From: Alteromonas mediterranea DE | GTDB lineage: Bacteria; Pseudomonadota; Gammaproteobacteria; Enterobacterales; Alteromonadaceae | Assembly (NCBI RefSeq): GCF_000020585.3 | Contig: NC_011138.3 | Location: forward strand, 2,221,675 to 2,285,674 | Reading direction: 5' to 3' | DNA length: 64,000 bases | Shown here: piece by piece, positions 38,856 through 48,127 of the stretch | Numbering within the stretch: the stretch's first letter is position 1 | How the letters are laid out: every line of letters begins with the position of its first letter | The notes under the pieces: generated by a model | Seen by the model: the letters and a program-made list of their open reading frames with translations, nothing else | Told to the model about the DNA's origin: nothing | The model's database searches: none | Translations under genes and position numbers: made by a program

Positions 38856-40331
38856 ATGACGAATAAAGAATTAAAAACGCCGTCACTTCTCGATGCACTT
38901 CTTCCTATACTTGCTCTTATAGTAATGATGGGAAGCGCAGTGTACCTTTTCGCTGATAACTCGTCTTACGGCCCGAACCAAATTGCACTTCTTCTCGCTA
39001 TGGGTTTAGCTGCTATTATTGGCATGAAAAATGGCTATAGCTGGAAAACGATAGAAAAGGGCATTGTTGACGGTATTTCTATGTCCCTAGGTGCCTGCTT
39101 AATTCTTCTTGCTGTTGGGTCACTTATCGGTACTTGGATGCTAGCGGGTACGGTTCCAACCCTAATATATTTTGGTTTAGAGTTACTTAACCCCTCTTTT
39201 TTCTATGCCGCAGCATGTTTAATTTGTGCCGTTGTAGCGATGAGTATTGGAAGTTCTTGGACTACCGCAGCTACCGTCGGTGTCGCGCTAATGGGCGTAT
39301 CCGCAGGTATGGAAATGTCAGCGGCGATAACCGCAGGCGCAGTGGTTTCTGGTGCGTATTTCGGCGACAAGATTTCTCCGTTGTCAGAAACAACAAACTT
39401 AGCACCCGCAGTAGCTGGAACCGATTTGTTTGAACATATTCGCTATATGCTTTGGACTACTATCCCAAGCTTTGTTATCGCGCTTATTTTATTTACCATC
39501 TTAGGATTCAGTGAAGTAGGCGAAGCTAAGGCAGAGCGCATTGAACAAATGCAGCAGCTTTTAAATGCCTCCTTCGACCTAGGTTGGCACCTGCTTATTC
39601 CGTTGGTTGTATTGCTTACACTTGCCATTAAAAAAATGCCTGCGTTTCCTGCGGTATTTATCGGTGCGCTGTTAGGCGGTGTTTGGGCAGTGGTATTTCA
39701 GTGGGATGTAGTAATGTCTATGGCAAGCAGCGACGACTCAGCCAATGTTGGCGCACTAAAAGTCGTGTGGACGGCGCTTTTTGACGGCGTAAGCTTTTCT
39801 ACACCCGACGAGAACTTAAATAGCTTGCTGTCTCGCGGTGGTATGTCATCCATGCTTAATACTATTTGGCTAATCATTTGCGCAATGTCTTTTGGCGCAG
39901 TACTTGAACGGGTTGGCCTACTTAAACGCGCGGTATCTGCTATTTTACTTGGCGCAAAATCGGCGGGCGATATGGTCAGCCGTACTATTCTTACTTGTTT
40001 TGGTACAAACCTTGTTACTGCTGACCAGTATATATCTATTGTTATGCCAGGGCGTATGTACAAAGAAGAGTTTAAAAAGCGTGGTTTAGATCAACTCAAC
40101 TTGTCTCGTAGCCTTGAAGATGGCGGCACGCTTACCTCTCCACTTATTCCATGGAACACGTGTGGTGCTTATATGCACAGCGTATTGCTTGTGAATCCGT
40201 TTGACTACGTGTTTTATGCTTTCTTTAACGTTATCAATCCGATCCTTGCTATTATCTATGCGTATTTAGGTATTAAGATTTTACGAATCACACCACCTAC
40301 GGTTGAAGTAAACAGTAAAGAAACCGTTTAA
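38856..40331 (+). CDS. nhaC: Na+/H+ antiporter, NhaC family
   Basis: 491-aa polytopic membrane protein with the NhaC pattern: paired repeats, GDKISPLSETTNLAPAVAGT in the first half and FGTNLVTADQYISIVMPGRMY in the second. The acidic and polar residues in these two stretches form the ion path. LEDGGTLTSPLIPWNTCGAYM is the C-terminal signature. It follows the NSS transporter and precedes pepN by 46 bp. Exchange of sodium or a larger amine/acid for protons is possible, since the family also includes malate/lactate antiporters. Confidence 0.92.
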   Translation: MTNKELKTPSLLDALLPILALIVMMGSAVYLFADNSSYGPNQIALLLAMGLAAIIGMKNGYSWKTIEKGIVDGISMSLGACLILLAVGSLIGTWMLAGTVPTLIYFGLELLNPSFFYAAACLICAVVAMSIGSSWTTAATVGVALMGVSAGMEMSAAITAGAVVSGAYFGDKISPLSETTNLAPAVAGTDLFEHIRYMLWTTIPSFVIALILFTILGFSEVGEAKAERIEQMQQLLNASFDLGWHLLIPLVVLLTLAIKKMPAFPAVFIGALLGGVWAVVFQWDVVMSMASSDDSANVGALKVVWTALFDGVSFSTPDENLNSLLSRGGMSSMLNTIWLIICAMSFGAVLERVGLLKRAVSAILLGAKSAGDMVSRTILTCFGTNLVTADQYISIVMPGRMYKEEFKKRGLDQLNLSRSLEDGGTLTSPLIPWNTCGAYMHSVLLVNPFDYVFYAFFNVINPILAIIYAYLGIKILRITPPTVEVNSKETV

Positions 40332-40377
40332 AAAAACGTTCCATTACATCCACGTAGGCTTTCTTTTAGGAGGATCT

Positions 40378-42987
40378 ATGTCAGTTCAAGCTAAACGCCG
40401 GGCGGATTATCAGCCGCCCGCTTTTTCAATAGCGACAGTTGACCTACACATTACGCTTCACCCAACCGAAACTAAGGTTGTTAGTACCCTTGCCATCGCG
40501 CGTAACGGCGCGCACAACGCTCCCTTAGTGCTAGATGGGGACGGACTAGAGCTTAATGCCATAGCCGTTAATGGCGAAGCTTTATCTGAAGAATTTTACA
40601 CCCTTGGTGACAATACGCTAAGTATTAACAGCGAACTCGATACGTTTGAGTTAGTCATTACGACAACTATTGCTCCTGAGCACAATAAAGCACTCGAGGG
40701 CTTGTACCTTTCAGGCGGCGCATATTGCACACAATGTGAGGCTGAAGGCTTTCGTCGTATTACGTATTTTATGGACCGCCCAGACGTCTTGTCAGTTTAT
40801 ACGGTTACTGTAGTAGCTGATAAATCTATTCCTATGCTGCTAGCCAACGGTAACCCAGTTGACAAAGGAGATATTGGAGCGAGCAGCCACTTTGTTAAAT
40901 GGCACGACCCCCACCCAAAACCTTGTTACCTTTTTGCGCTTGTTGCCGGTGATTTTGATTTACTTACCGATAGTTATACGACAAGCAGTGGTAAAGAAGT
41001 CGCCCTTGAGCTTTATGTTGATAAAGGTAAAAAGTCTCAAGGAGTGTTCGCCTTAGAATCATTGAAACGGGCGATGAAGTGGGATGAAGACGTCTTTGGC
41101 CTAGAATACGACCTTGATATCTACATGATAGTGGCCGTCGACTTCTTTAATATGGGGGCAATGGAGAACAAAGGGCTTAATGTTTTTAATAGCAAATTTG
41201 TTCTGGCCGACCAAGAAAGCGCGACAGACGATGATTTTTTCAATGTAGAATCTGTGATTGCACACGAATACTTCCATAATTGGACAGGCAACCGCGTCAC
41301 CTGCAGAGATTGGTTTCAGCTAAGTCTTAAAGAGGGGCTAACGGTATTTAGAGACCAGCAGTTCAGTGCTGATATGACATCAGCGCTTAGTAATCGCATT
41401 AAACATGTGCGGGTCATGCGAGAGCACCAATTTGCTGAAGACGCCAGCGCAATGAGTCATCCTATCCGCCCCGAAGAAGTGATTGAAATGAATAACTTCT
41501 ATACGGTTACGGTATACGATAAAGGCGCTGAGGTGATCCGTATGTTCCATACGCTTTTAGGCCCAGATGGCTTTAGGCGTGGAATGGATGAGTACTTTAA
41601 ACGCCATGATGGGCAAGCGGTAACATGTGACGACTTTATTTCAGCTATGCAGTCTGCTACTGATTTAGATTTAACCCAGTTTGCACGTTGGTACAGTCAG
41701 TCCGGAACACCGGTTATCTCTGTCGAGCATAAAATTCAAAACGATGACAATGATGACGTTATCCATACGTTTACCTTGTCACAACATACGCCCGCCACGT
41801 CTGATCAAAGTGAAAAGGAATCGCTGTATATTCCGGTAAACATTGAAATTATTGATGATGAAGGAAATACATACACTGATAATGAGTCGATGATTCAAAA
41901 TGGCATGGTAATTTTGAATGCGCCCTCGATGAGTTTTACCGTAAATGCCGAAAATGCTTCATTAACGCCTGTGGTGTTGGGTAATTTTTCTGCGCCGGCT
42001 AAAGTCGAAAACCCACTTGATACAGCATCACTGCTCACTATCTTTAAGTATGCCAAAGACCCGTTTAATCGTTGGGATGCAATGCAGACCCTATACGACC
42101 GCTGTATTAAACAGATTGAAGATGCACCAGGCTGTGCGATTAGCAATGATATTTGGGAAGGCATCAAGCAAGCAATTGCACAAGAGCAAAGTAATCTTGA
42201 GTTGTTAGGTGAGTGCTTAGTTACCCCGTCATTTGAAACCTTGTGTCAAAGCCGCAGTAACATTAACGTTTCTGCACTTTCGAAAGCGCGAAAAGCATTT
42301 TGTGATCAATTTGCACAAGCGCTTGAGCAAGAATTATTGCAAGTATTTAACAACATAGATGCAGCATCATACAGTTACACGCAAGACGCAGTAAACCAAC
42401 GTCGCTGCAAGAATGTGGTGCTTGCACACTTAGCACGGTTACCTCAACATGAAGGCGCTATTGTCGCGCAGTTTGATGCTGCAGATAACATGACCGATAC
42501 ACTAGGGGCTCTAAGAAGCGCTCAACATTGTAATTCCGCGACATTTGATACCCTAATGGCACGATTTGAAGCAACGTGGAATCACGACCCACTGGTATTA
42601 GACAAGTGGTTTGCGCTTCACGCTACGCAAAATCGTGACGATATTTTTGCCACTATTACCATGCTTTGTGAACACCCGCAGTTCGCAATGAGTAACCCGA
42701 ATCGCGTACGTTCTGTTATTGGAAGTTTTGCTTTTTATAACAGCGAAAGGTTCCATGCATTAGATGGCAGTGGGTATAAGTTTGTTACCGACTATTTGCT
42801 TAAGCTCGATGCAGTTAACCCGCAAGTAGCAGCGCGAATTGTAACACCACTAACGCAGTGGCAAGGGTTTGCAAACGAACATCAAGTATTGATGAAACAG
42901 CAGCTTGGGCGTTTATTAAATCATAAAGGCTTAAGTAAAGACGTGTTCGAAAAAGTAAGTAAAAGCCTTGCTTATGACAAGCATTAG
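40378..42987 (+). CDS. pepN: Aminopeptidase N (M1 metallopeptidase)
   Basis: Cytosolic zinc aminopeptidase, 869 aa, removing N-terminal residues from peptides. The exopeptidase motif GAMENKGLN comes first. The zinc site follows, with HEYFH (His296, Glu297, His300) and Glu319 in LKEGLTVF. Positions are within one residue of E. coli PepN. The start has a near-perfect Shine-Dalgarno aggagg 6 bases upstream. The 3' end overlaps the DUF2835 gene by 14 bp. Confidence 0.96.
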   Translation: MSVQAKRRADYQPPAFSIATVDLHITLHPTETKVVSTLAIARNGAHNAPLVLDGDGLELNAIAVNGEALSEEFYTLGDNTLSINSELDTFELVITTTIAPEHNKALEGLYLSGGAYCTQCEAEGFRRITYFMDRPDVLSVYTVTVVADKSIPMLLANGNPVDKGDIGASSHFVKWHDPHPKPCYLFALVAGDFDLLTDSYTTSSGKEVALELYVDKGKKSQGVFALESLKRAMKWDEDVFGLEYDLDIYMIVAVDFFNMGAMENKGLNVFNSKFVLADQESATDDDFFNVESVIAHEYFHNWTGNRVTCRDWFQLSLKEGLTVFRDQQFSADMTSALSNRIKHVRVMREHQFAEDASAMSHPIRPEEVIEMNNFYTVTVYDKGAEVIRMFHTLLGPDGFRRGMDEYFKRHDGQAVTCDDFISAMQSATDLDLTQFARWYSQSGTPVISVEHKIQNDDNDDVIHTFTLSQHTPATSDQSEKESLYIPVNIEIIDDEGNTYTDNESMIQNGMVILNAPSMSFTVNAENASLTPVVLGNFSAPAKVENPLDTASLLTIFKYAKDPFNRWDAMQTLYDRCIKQIEDAPGCAISNDIWEGIKQAIAQEQSNLELLGECLVTPSFETLCQSRSNINVSALSKARKAFCDQFAQALEQELLQVFNNIDAASYSYTQDAVNQRRCKNVVLAHLARLPQHEGAIVAQFDAADNMTDTLGALRSAQHCNSATFDTLMARFEATWNHDPLVLDKWFALHATQNRDDIFATITMLCEHPQFAMSNPNRVRSVIGSFAFYNSERFHALDGSGYKFVTDYLLKLDAVNPQVAARIVTPLTQWQGFANEHQVLMKQQLGRLLNHKGLSKDVFEKVSKSLAYDKH

Positions 42988-43216
42988 CCAAACTGACTCG
43001 GTTTTTTACTTTTCAATAAATGCACCTTACAAGCAATGTGAGGTGCTTTATGTTCCATCTATGCCAGATGTGGTCATGGTCAGTGAATCAGGCCTAAGCG
43101 TCCAGGTACCGACCAACAGGCTCAGGCAATTTGTTACGTCTGATGGTATTAAAGGTCGTTTTAGGATGATTATTGATGCCAACAAAAAAATAAAATCCTT
43201 TGAAAGGCTCGCATAG
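42974..43216 (+). CDS. DUF2835 family protein, 80 aa
   Basis: Small protein with the family pattern VFYFSINAPYKQCEVLY, then VQVPTNRLRQFVT and GIKGRFRMIIDANKKI. Function is unknown for the family. I place the start at ATG 42974, inside the last codons of pepN; a TTG two codons earlier is also possible. The overlap suggests coupling to pepN translation. Confidence 0.85.
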   Translation: MTSISQTDSVFYFSINAPYKQCEVLYVPSMPDVVMVSESGLSVQVPTNRLRQFVTSDGIKGRFRMIIDANKKIKSFERLA

Positions 43217-43548
43217 AGCTTTTTTGTACGCGAAGAATTACTCTTTGGTATACGAGCTTTCACCACTCCCATACATAACACTTATGCGCTTTCTTTTGTC
43301 AATGAGCGTTCCAAAATACTAAACGCAACAGTTTCGCAATATTTCTGTACATTTTTTCTGCAAGTTTATAAATGCCCTTTATATTCACAATAAAGCAATA
43401 ACTATTTGATACGACTAATGTTGTAAATTTTGTTAACTGGTAGGATTAGTTCTTGCGGTTGTGGCAAAATGATGTAATGATTTTGTTAATCGTTATGGTT
43501 GGTCATGATGTCACGTATTAAGTCACATCGACTTGGGAGTATAAAAAT
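43217..43548. other. Gene-free region upstream of the DUF1302 operon
   Basis: 332 bp, AT-rich, with a repeated ttttgtta motif at about 43426 and 43482. No ORF, terminator hairpin with T-run or confident promoter boxes found. It must carry the promoter of the four-gene envelope cluster. Confidence 0.5.
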
Positions 43549-45609
43549 ATGAAAAACGGGCCTAGCGCTTTTAAGATATCACCGGTAGCAGCGGGAGTTC
43601 TCTCACTGTTAGGTGCTGCTGCAGTACCTGTACACGCTGCAAATTGGCAGGTAGGTGATGTGAGTATATCTTTAGATTCAACATTTACCTTAGCTACTAG
43701 CATTCGAACTGAAGCACGAGATTACGACCTTATCGGTAACAGTAACCACCCTCAGTTCGATTGGAGCGGTTATCACGCAGCATTCAATCCTTTATACCCA
43801 AGTGGCGATGTGTGGGGTTTAGCCGATGGTGCTTATTCTACTAATGGTGACCTTGGTAACCTTGCACACGATCCAGGTGACGCGTTTGCAACGCAAATTT
43901 CAGGTACACATGAATTAGATATTAACTTCGGCGATTACGGTTTCTTCGCCCGTGGTTTCTGGTTCTACGACTTTGAGCAAATGGACGGCGACCGTCCATA
44001 CTCTAACCCAATAACGGGTAACCAATACGACTTGTGTCAAGACCCCGAAGCAGAAGACCTACTGTGTACCGATGTACGTCTTTACGACGCATTCTTCTAT
44101 GGCGATTGGTGGATTGGCGACAAACCATTTACGCTTCGTGTAGGCCGTCAGGTGATCAGTTGGGGTGAAAGTACATTCATCCAGCACGGTATTAATACAA
44201 CGAACCCTGTTGATGTAACTCGCGCTCGTGCTCCAGGTGCAGAACTTAAAGAAGTATTCCTTCCAGTAGGGATGGTGTACGCGTCTTTAGGTTTGACTGA
44301 CACAGTGAGTATTTCTGGTTATTACCAGTACGAATGGGAGCGCAGCTGGCTTCCTGTTTCTGGCAGCTACTTCGCGGGCAACGACTTTGCAGGTGAGGGC
44401 GGTCAACGCCAGAATATTCAATTAGGTTTTAGTGGTAACCCTGATATTGACCTAGATCATTTATTGACTGCATTGAATGGTTACGGTGATTTATTACGTT
44501 CAGGCGCTGATGCTGCAGATATATCTCAGGCTTATCTCGCTTATCCGACAAAAGTTGTCATTCGTGGCTTCTCGGATGATGCGCATAATGATGCAGACGA
44601 CCAAGGTCAATATGGCTTGCGCTTGACGTGGTTCGCTGAGAATTTGAATGAAACAGAGTTTAGTTTCTATCACATCAATTACCACAGCCAACGCCCGCTT
44701 ATTTCAGGTAAGACATCAGACTTTACTGCTGAAGGTATTGGCGCAGATCTCGCGTTCCTAGCATCTAATACCGTTACTCGCGACAACATCACTGAACTGG
44801 GTGCATTTACACAGTCAGAGTTCTTCTACCCAGAAGATATCAAACTTTATGGTATGAGCTTTAACACTAATATCGGTACTACGGCTCTTGCGGGTGAATT
44901 TGCTTACCGCGTGGATGAGCCGCTTCAAATCGATGATGTTGAATTGCTTTACATGGGTATGCCAGAGCAGCTTGCGAATGCTGGGCTACGTCCTGATTTT
45001 GGAGGTATTTCACAGCTAAACAATATCGGAAGAGCAGTAGGTCCAGGCGAGATAGCGGAAGGTTATCTATTCTCTGATACATGGCAAATGCAGTTTACTG
45101 CCTCACACGTATTTGGCCCTAAATTTGGTTCTGACAACTTCGTACTTCTCGGTGAAGTAGGTTATGTAAACGTTGTTGATATGCCAGACCCAGACGTCAT
45201 TCGTTTAAATGCACCGGGTACTGCTCGTACACCGTCGCTCGAACCAATTAACGGTAACTCTCGTGAAGGTCTACATATTGGGCTTTCAGACGGCCCAGAG
45301 ACTAACCCGTTTGCAACTGACGACGCGTGGGGCTATCGCTTATTGGCGGTTGCTGACTACAACTCAATATTCGCTGGCATGAACCTTCGTGTTCGCGGTA
45401 CTTTCTCTCATGACGTTGAGGGTACTACGCCAGATCCATTATTCCTTTTCACAGAAGATGTTAAGTCTGCTGCACTTTCTTTCACGTTCGACTATTTAAG
45501 TAAATGGTCTGCAACGGCGTCTTACAGTGCGTTCTGGGGCGGCATTGGTACAACTAATGCGCTATCTGACAGAGACTTCATTTCATTTAACATCAAATAC
45601 GCAATCTAA
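43549..45609 (+). CDS. DUF1302 outer-membrane beta-barrel protein
   Basis: 686 aa with a signal sequence (about residues 1-30, ending PVHAA). A body of alternating beta strands rich in Tyr/Trp/Gly follows, and the end NIKYAI is a typical outer-membrane barrel terminus with aromatic and hydrophobic residues. Family marks are FGDYGFFARGFWFYD, LRVGRQVISWGESTFIQHGIN and the N-terminal VSISLDSTFTLATSIR. DUF1302 proteins nearly always pair with DUF1329, as here, and occur near systems for hydrophobic compounds. First gene of the cluster; substrate unknown. Confidence 0.92.
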   Translation: MKNGPSAFKISPVAAGVLSLLGAAAVPVHAANWQVGDVSISLDSTFTLATSIRTEARDYDLIGNSNHPQFDWSGYHAAFNPLYPSGDVWGLADGAYSTNGDLGNLAHDPGDAFATQISGTHELDINFGDYGFFARGFWFYDFEQMDGDRPYSNPITGNQYDLCQDPEAEDLLCTDVRLYDAFFYGDWWIGDKPFTLRVGRQVISWGESTFIQHGINTTNPVDVTRARAPGAELKEVFLPVGMVYASLGLTDTVSISGYYQYEWERSWLPVSGSYFAGNDFAGEGGQRQNIQLGFSGNPDIDLDHLLTALNGYGDLLRSGADAADISQAYLAYPTKVVIRGFSDDAHNDADDQGQYGLRLTWFAENLNETEFSFYHINYHSQRPLISGKTSDFTAEGIGADLAFLASNTVTRDNITELGAFTQSEFFYPEDIKLYGMSFNTNIGTTALAGEFAYRVDEPLQIDDVELLYMGMPEQLANAGLRPDFGGISQLNNIGRAVGPGEIAEGYLFSDTWQMQFTASHVFGPKFGSDNFVLLGEVGYVNVVDMPDPDVIRLNAPGTARTPSLEPINGNSREGLHIGLSDGPETNPFATDDAWGYRLLAVADYNSIFAGMNLRVRGTFSHDVEGTTPDPLFLFTEDVKSAALSFTFDYLSKWSATASYSAFWGGIGTTNALSDRDFISFNIKYAI

Positions 45610-45620
45610 GAGTGGTTTTT

Positions 45621-46988
45621 ATGATTAGAAAAGTAGGAATTATTGCAGCTGCCTTGTCACTGGCTTTATCTGGTGCAAGCGCTATGGCTAAAGTGTCTGA
45701 AGCAGACGCAAACAAATTAGGTAACGAACTTACGCCGCTTGGCGCAGAAAAAGCGGGTAATGCTGATGGCAGTATCCCTGCTTGGACTGGCGGTATTACC
45801 TCAGCACCGGCTGGTTACACAGTAGGTGATCATCACCCTGACCCATACCCAGAAGATAAGGTGCTTTTTGAGATAACCGCACAAAACTACAAAGAGTATG
45901 CGGACTTCTTATCTGAAGGCCAGAAAAAACTGTTTGAAGCGTATCCAGAAACGTTCCGCATGCCGGTTTACCCAACCCGTCGTTCTGCGTCGAACCCTCA
46001 GGCGATTTATGATGCAACTAAGGTAAACGCAACACGCGCTGAATTGCTTGACGATGGTAACGGCATTAAGGGTGCAGTATTGGGTATTCCATTCCCTGTA
46101 CCACAAAATGGCTTAGAAGCGATATGGAACCATATTCTTCGTTATCGCGGAGCAGCGGTTCAGCGTAACGGTGGACAAGCAGCAGTTACTACCGGTGGTG
46201 ATTACAACGTAATCGGTTTTGATGAGCAGTTGCTTATTAAATATGCAGAAGAAGACGCGACGCCAGAGAAGCTTACAGAAGACAACATTTTGTTTATGTT
46301 TAAGCAAAAGGTAACTAAACCAGCACGTTTGGCAGGGACAGCGTTGCTTGTACACGAAACGGTTGACCAAGTTAAAGAGCCGCGTAAAGCGTGGACGTAT
46401 AACACCGGTCAGCGTCGTGTTCGCCTAGCACCTAATATCGCCTACGACACGCCAGGAACAGCGGCTGATGGCCTACGTACTACCGATGATTTTGATATGT
46501 TTAACGGCTCTCCAAACCGTTATGACTGGAACCTCGTTGGTAAGAAAGAAATGTATGTTGCGTATAACAACTATGCACTGCATTCAGATAGTGCTTCTTA
46601 CGAAGATATTCTAAAGCCAAATCACGTTAACCCAGACCTTACACGTTGGGAAAAACACCGTGTATGGGTTGTTGAAGCAACGCTGAAAGAAGGTTTCCGT
46701 CACATTTATCAAAAACGTGTATTCTTCATTGATGAAGATAGCTGGCAAATTCAAGTTGCTGATATGTATGATAATCGTGGCGAACTCTATCGAGTTGGTG
46801 TAGCTTATGGTGTGAACTACTATGAAGTTCCTACACAGTGGTCAACGCTAGATGCGTATTACGATTTGAACTCTCGTCGTTACTTGGCCATTGGCCTTGA
46901 TAACGAAGAGCAGATGTACGACTTCACCGTACGCCCCCGAGACGTAGAATTTACGCCTCAGGCGTTACGACGAGAAGGTATGCGCTAA
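45621..46988 (+). CDS. DUF1329 periplasmic/outer-membrane-associated protein
   Basis: 455 aa. Signal peptide about 1-23 (SGASAMA). The family opening is KVSEADANKLGNELTPLGAEKAGNADGSIPAWTGG, with later FDMFNGSPNRYDWNLVGKKEMYVAYNNY and the end DFTVRPRDVEFTPQALRREGMR. I prefer the ATG at 45621 with aagag upstream over a GTG three codons earlier. From memory, DUF1329 resembles LolA/LolB-type lipid carriers in fold; if so it could shuttle a lipophilic cargo to or from the DUF1302 barrel. This link is inference. Confidence 0.92.
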   Translation: MIRKVGIIAAALSLALSGASAMAKVSEADANKLGNELTPLGAEKAGNADGSIPAWTGGITSAPAGYTVGDHHPDPYPEDKVLFEITAQNYKEYADFLSEGQKKLFEAYPETFRMPVYPTRRSASNPQAIYDATKVNATRAELLDDGNGIKGAVLGIPFPVPQNGLEAIWNHILRYRGAAVQRNGGQAAVTTGGDYNVIGFDEQLLIKYAEEDATPEKLTEDNILFMFKQKVTKPARLAGTALLVHETVDQVKEPRKAWTYNTGQRRVRLAPNIAYDTPGTAADGLRTTDDFDMFNGSPNRYDWNLVGKKEMYVAYNNYALHSDSASYEDILKPNHVNPDLTRWEKHRVWVVEATLKEGFRHIYQKRVFFIDEDSWQIQVADMYDNRGELYRVGVAYGVNYYEVPTQWSTLDAYYDLNSRRYLAIGLDNEEQMYDFTVRPRDVEFTPQALRREGMR

Positions 46989-47067
46989 TCGCCTTACACA
47001 ACAAACGGTTGGCAATGGCCAACCGTTTTTGTATGCAGACAATTATAAATAGGGGGAATGGTTAATT

Positions 47068-48112
47068 ATGAAAAAAACCATTGCAGCGTGCATTGCCGCC
47101 ACATTCGCAGTTAATTACTCTACAGCTGCACTTGCCGAAGAAGCATTCATGGCACCATTGGTTGAGCAATCGGTTCTTTTGGACATAGACGCTGATTCAT
47201 TTGTCGTTATTGTCGGTGAACGCGGTCACGTATTAGTGTCAGAAGATGGTAAGGCGTTTAATCAAAAAGCCGTACCAACTCAATCAACGCTTACAGCAAC
47301 TACGGTTGTTGGAGAAAATATTTGGGCAGTAGGTCACGACGCTGTCATTCTTCACTCTTCAGATAAGGGCGAAACCTGGGAGATACAAAATTATCAACCT
47401 GATCTTCAACGCCCATTTTTAGATGTATTATTCTTTGATGATAAGCAAGGTATCGCTACAGGTGCCTATGGCCTGTTTTATCGTACTTTAGACGGTGGGA
47501 AGACGTGGGCTGCGGAGCGTCATGCCAGCCTGCTTGACCCCATGGATCAAGAATATCTCGAAGAGGTTCGCAAAGAAGACGAGGCGTTTTATCAACAAGA
47601 ACTTGAATCTATATTACCCCACCTTAATCGCGTTACCCTTGACGGTGATACGCTTTACCTTGCGGGCGAAGCAGGTTTGTTGCCAAAAGTACCGATATGG
47701 GAAGTCGTGGGAGCGCTATTTTGTTGATTACACAGGGTCATTCTTCGATATTAAACCGTTAGATGAAAACACCGTTTTGGCGGTGGGCCTTCGCGGGAAC
47801 ATTTTTGTAAATAAAAACCAAGGTGAGTGGGAGTACGTTCAGACCTGTTCAACCAGTACGCTTAACTCAATTCTTATTGGCTCTGAGTCGAAGGTTTATG
47901 CTTTAGGTAACAACGGAATGATGGTTAGCGCACAGCGCCCACTTCCAACTAGCATGCGTGACCCTTATGCCAACCCTTCGGATTGCAAAGCTGACGATGG
48001 CATTGTCGTATCTCAGATTAAAGATAAAGCCGCGCTTTTAAATGCCACACAGTTTAACGGTACAAGCATTGCTGTTACCGCAAATGGCATTAAAACGTTG
48101 AATTTAAAATAG
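47068..48112 (+). pseudogene. YCF48-type beta-propeller exported protein, frameshifted
   Basis: The signal peptide (about 1-23) is followed by repeated propeller blades of the form VGxxGxxxxSxDxGxxW: GERGHVLVSEDG, HDAVILHSSDKGETWE, GAYGLFYRTLDGGKTW, then in another frame GLRGNIFVNKNQGEW and LGNNGMMVSAQRP. The frame is lost by two apparent single-base deletions, near 47682 (ttgcc for ttggcc) and 47699-47703 (gggaag for gggaaag). Restoring both gives GLLAKSTDMGKSWERYFVDY and one continuous protein of about 348 aa ending at 48112. Ycf48-like proteins are assembly or binding partners; here it sits between DUF1329 and the RND gene. Confidence 0.85.
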
Positions 48113-48127
48113 GGCAGTATAAGAACA

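Noticed and set aside
43048..43281. Minus-strand frame overlapping the DUF2835 gene
   Set aside because: Antisense shadow of a recognisable small family protein.
47495..48112. Second half of the YCF48-like gene as an independent gene starting at 47495
   Set aside because: Its first 60 or so codons overlap the first frame and encode no propeller sequence. Only after the indel positions does it match the blades, so a frameshift is the better explanation.
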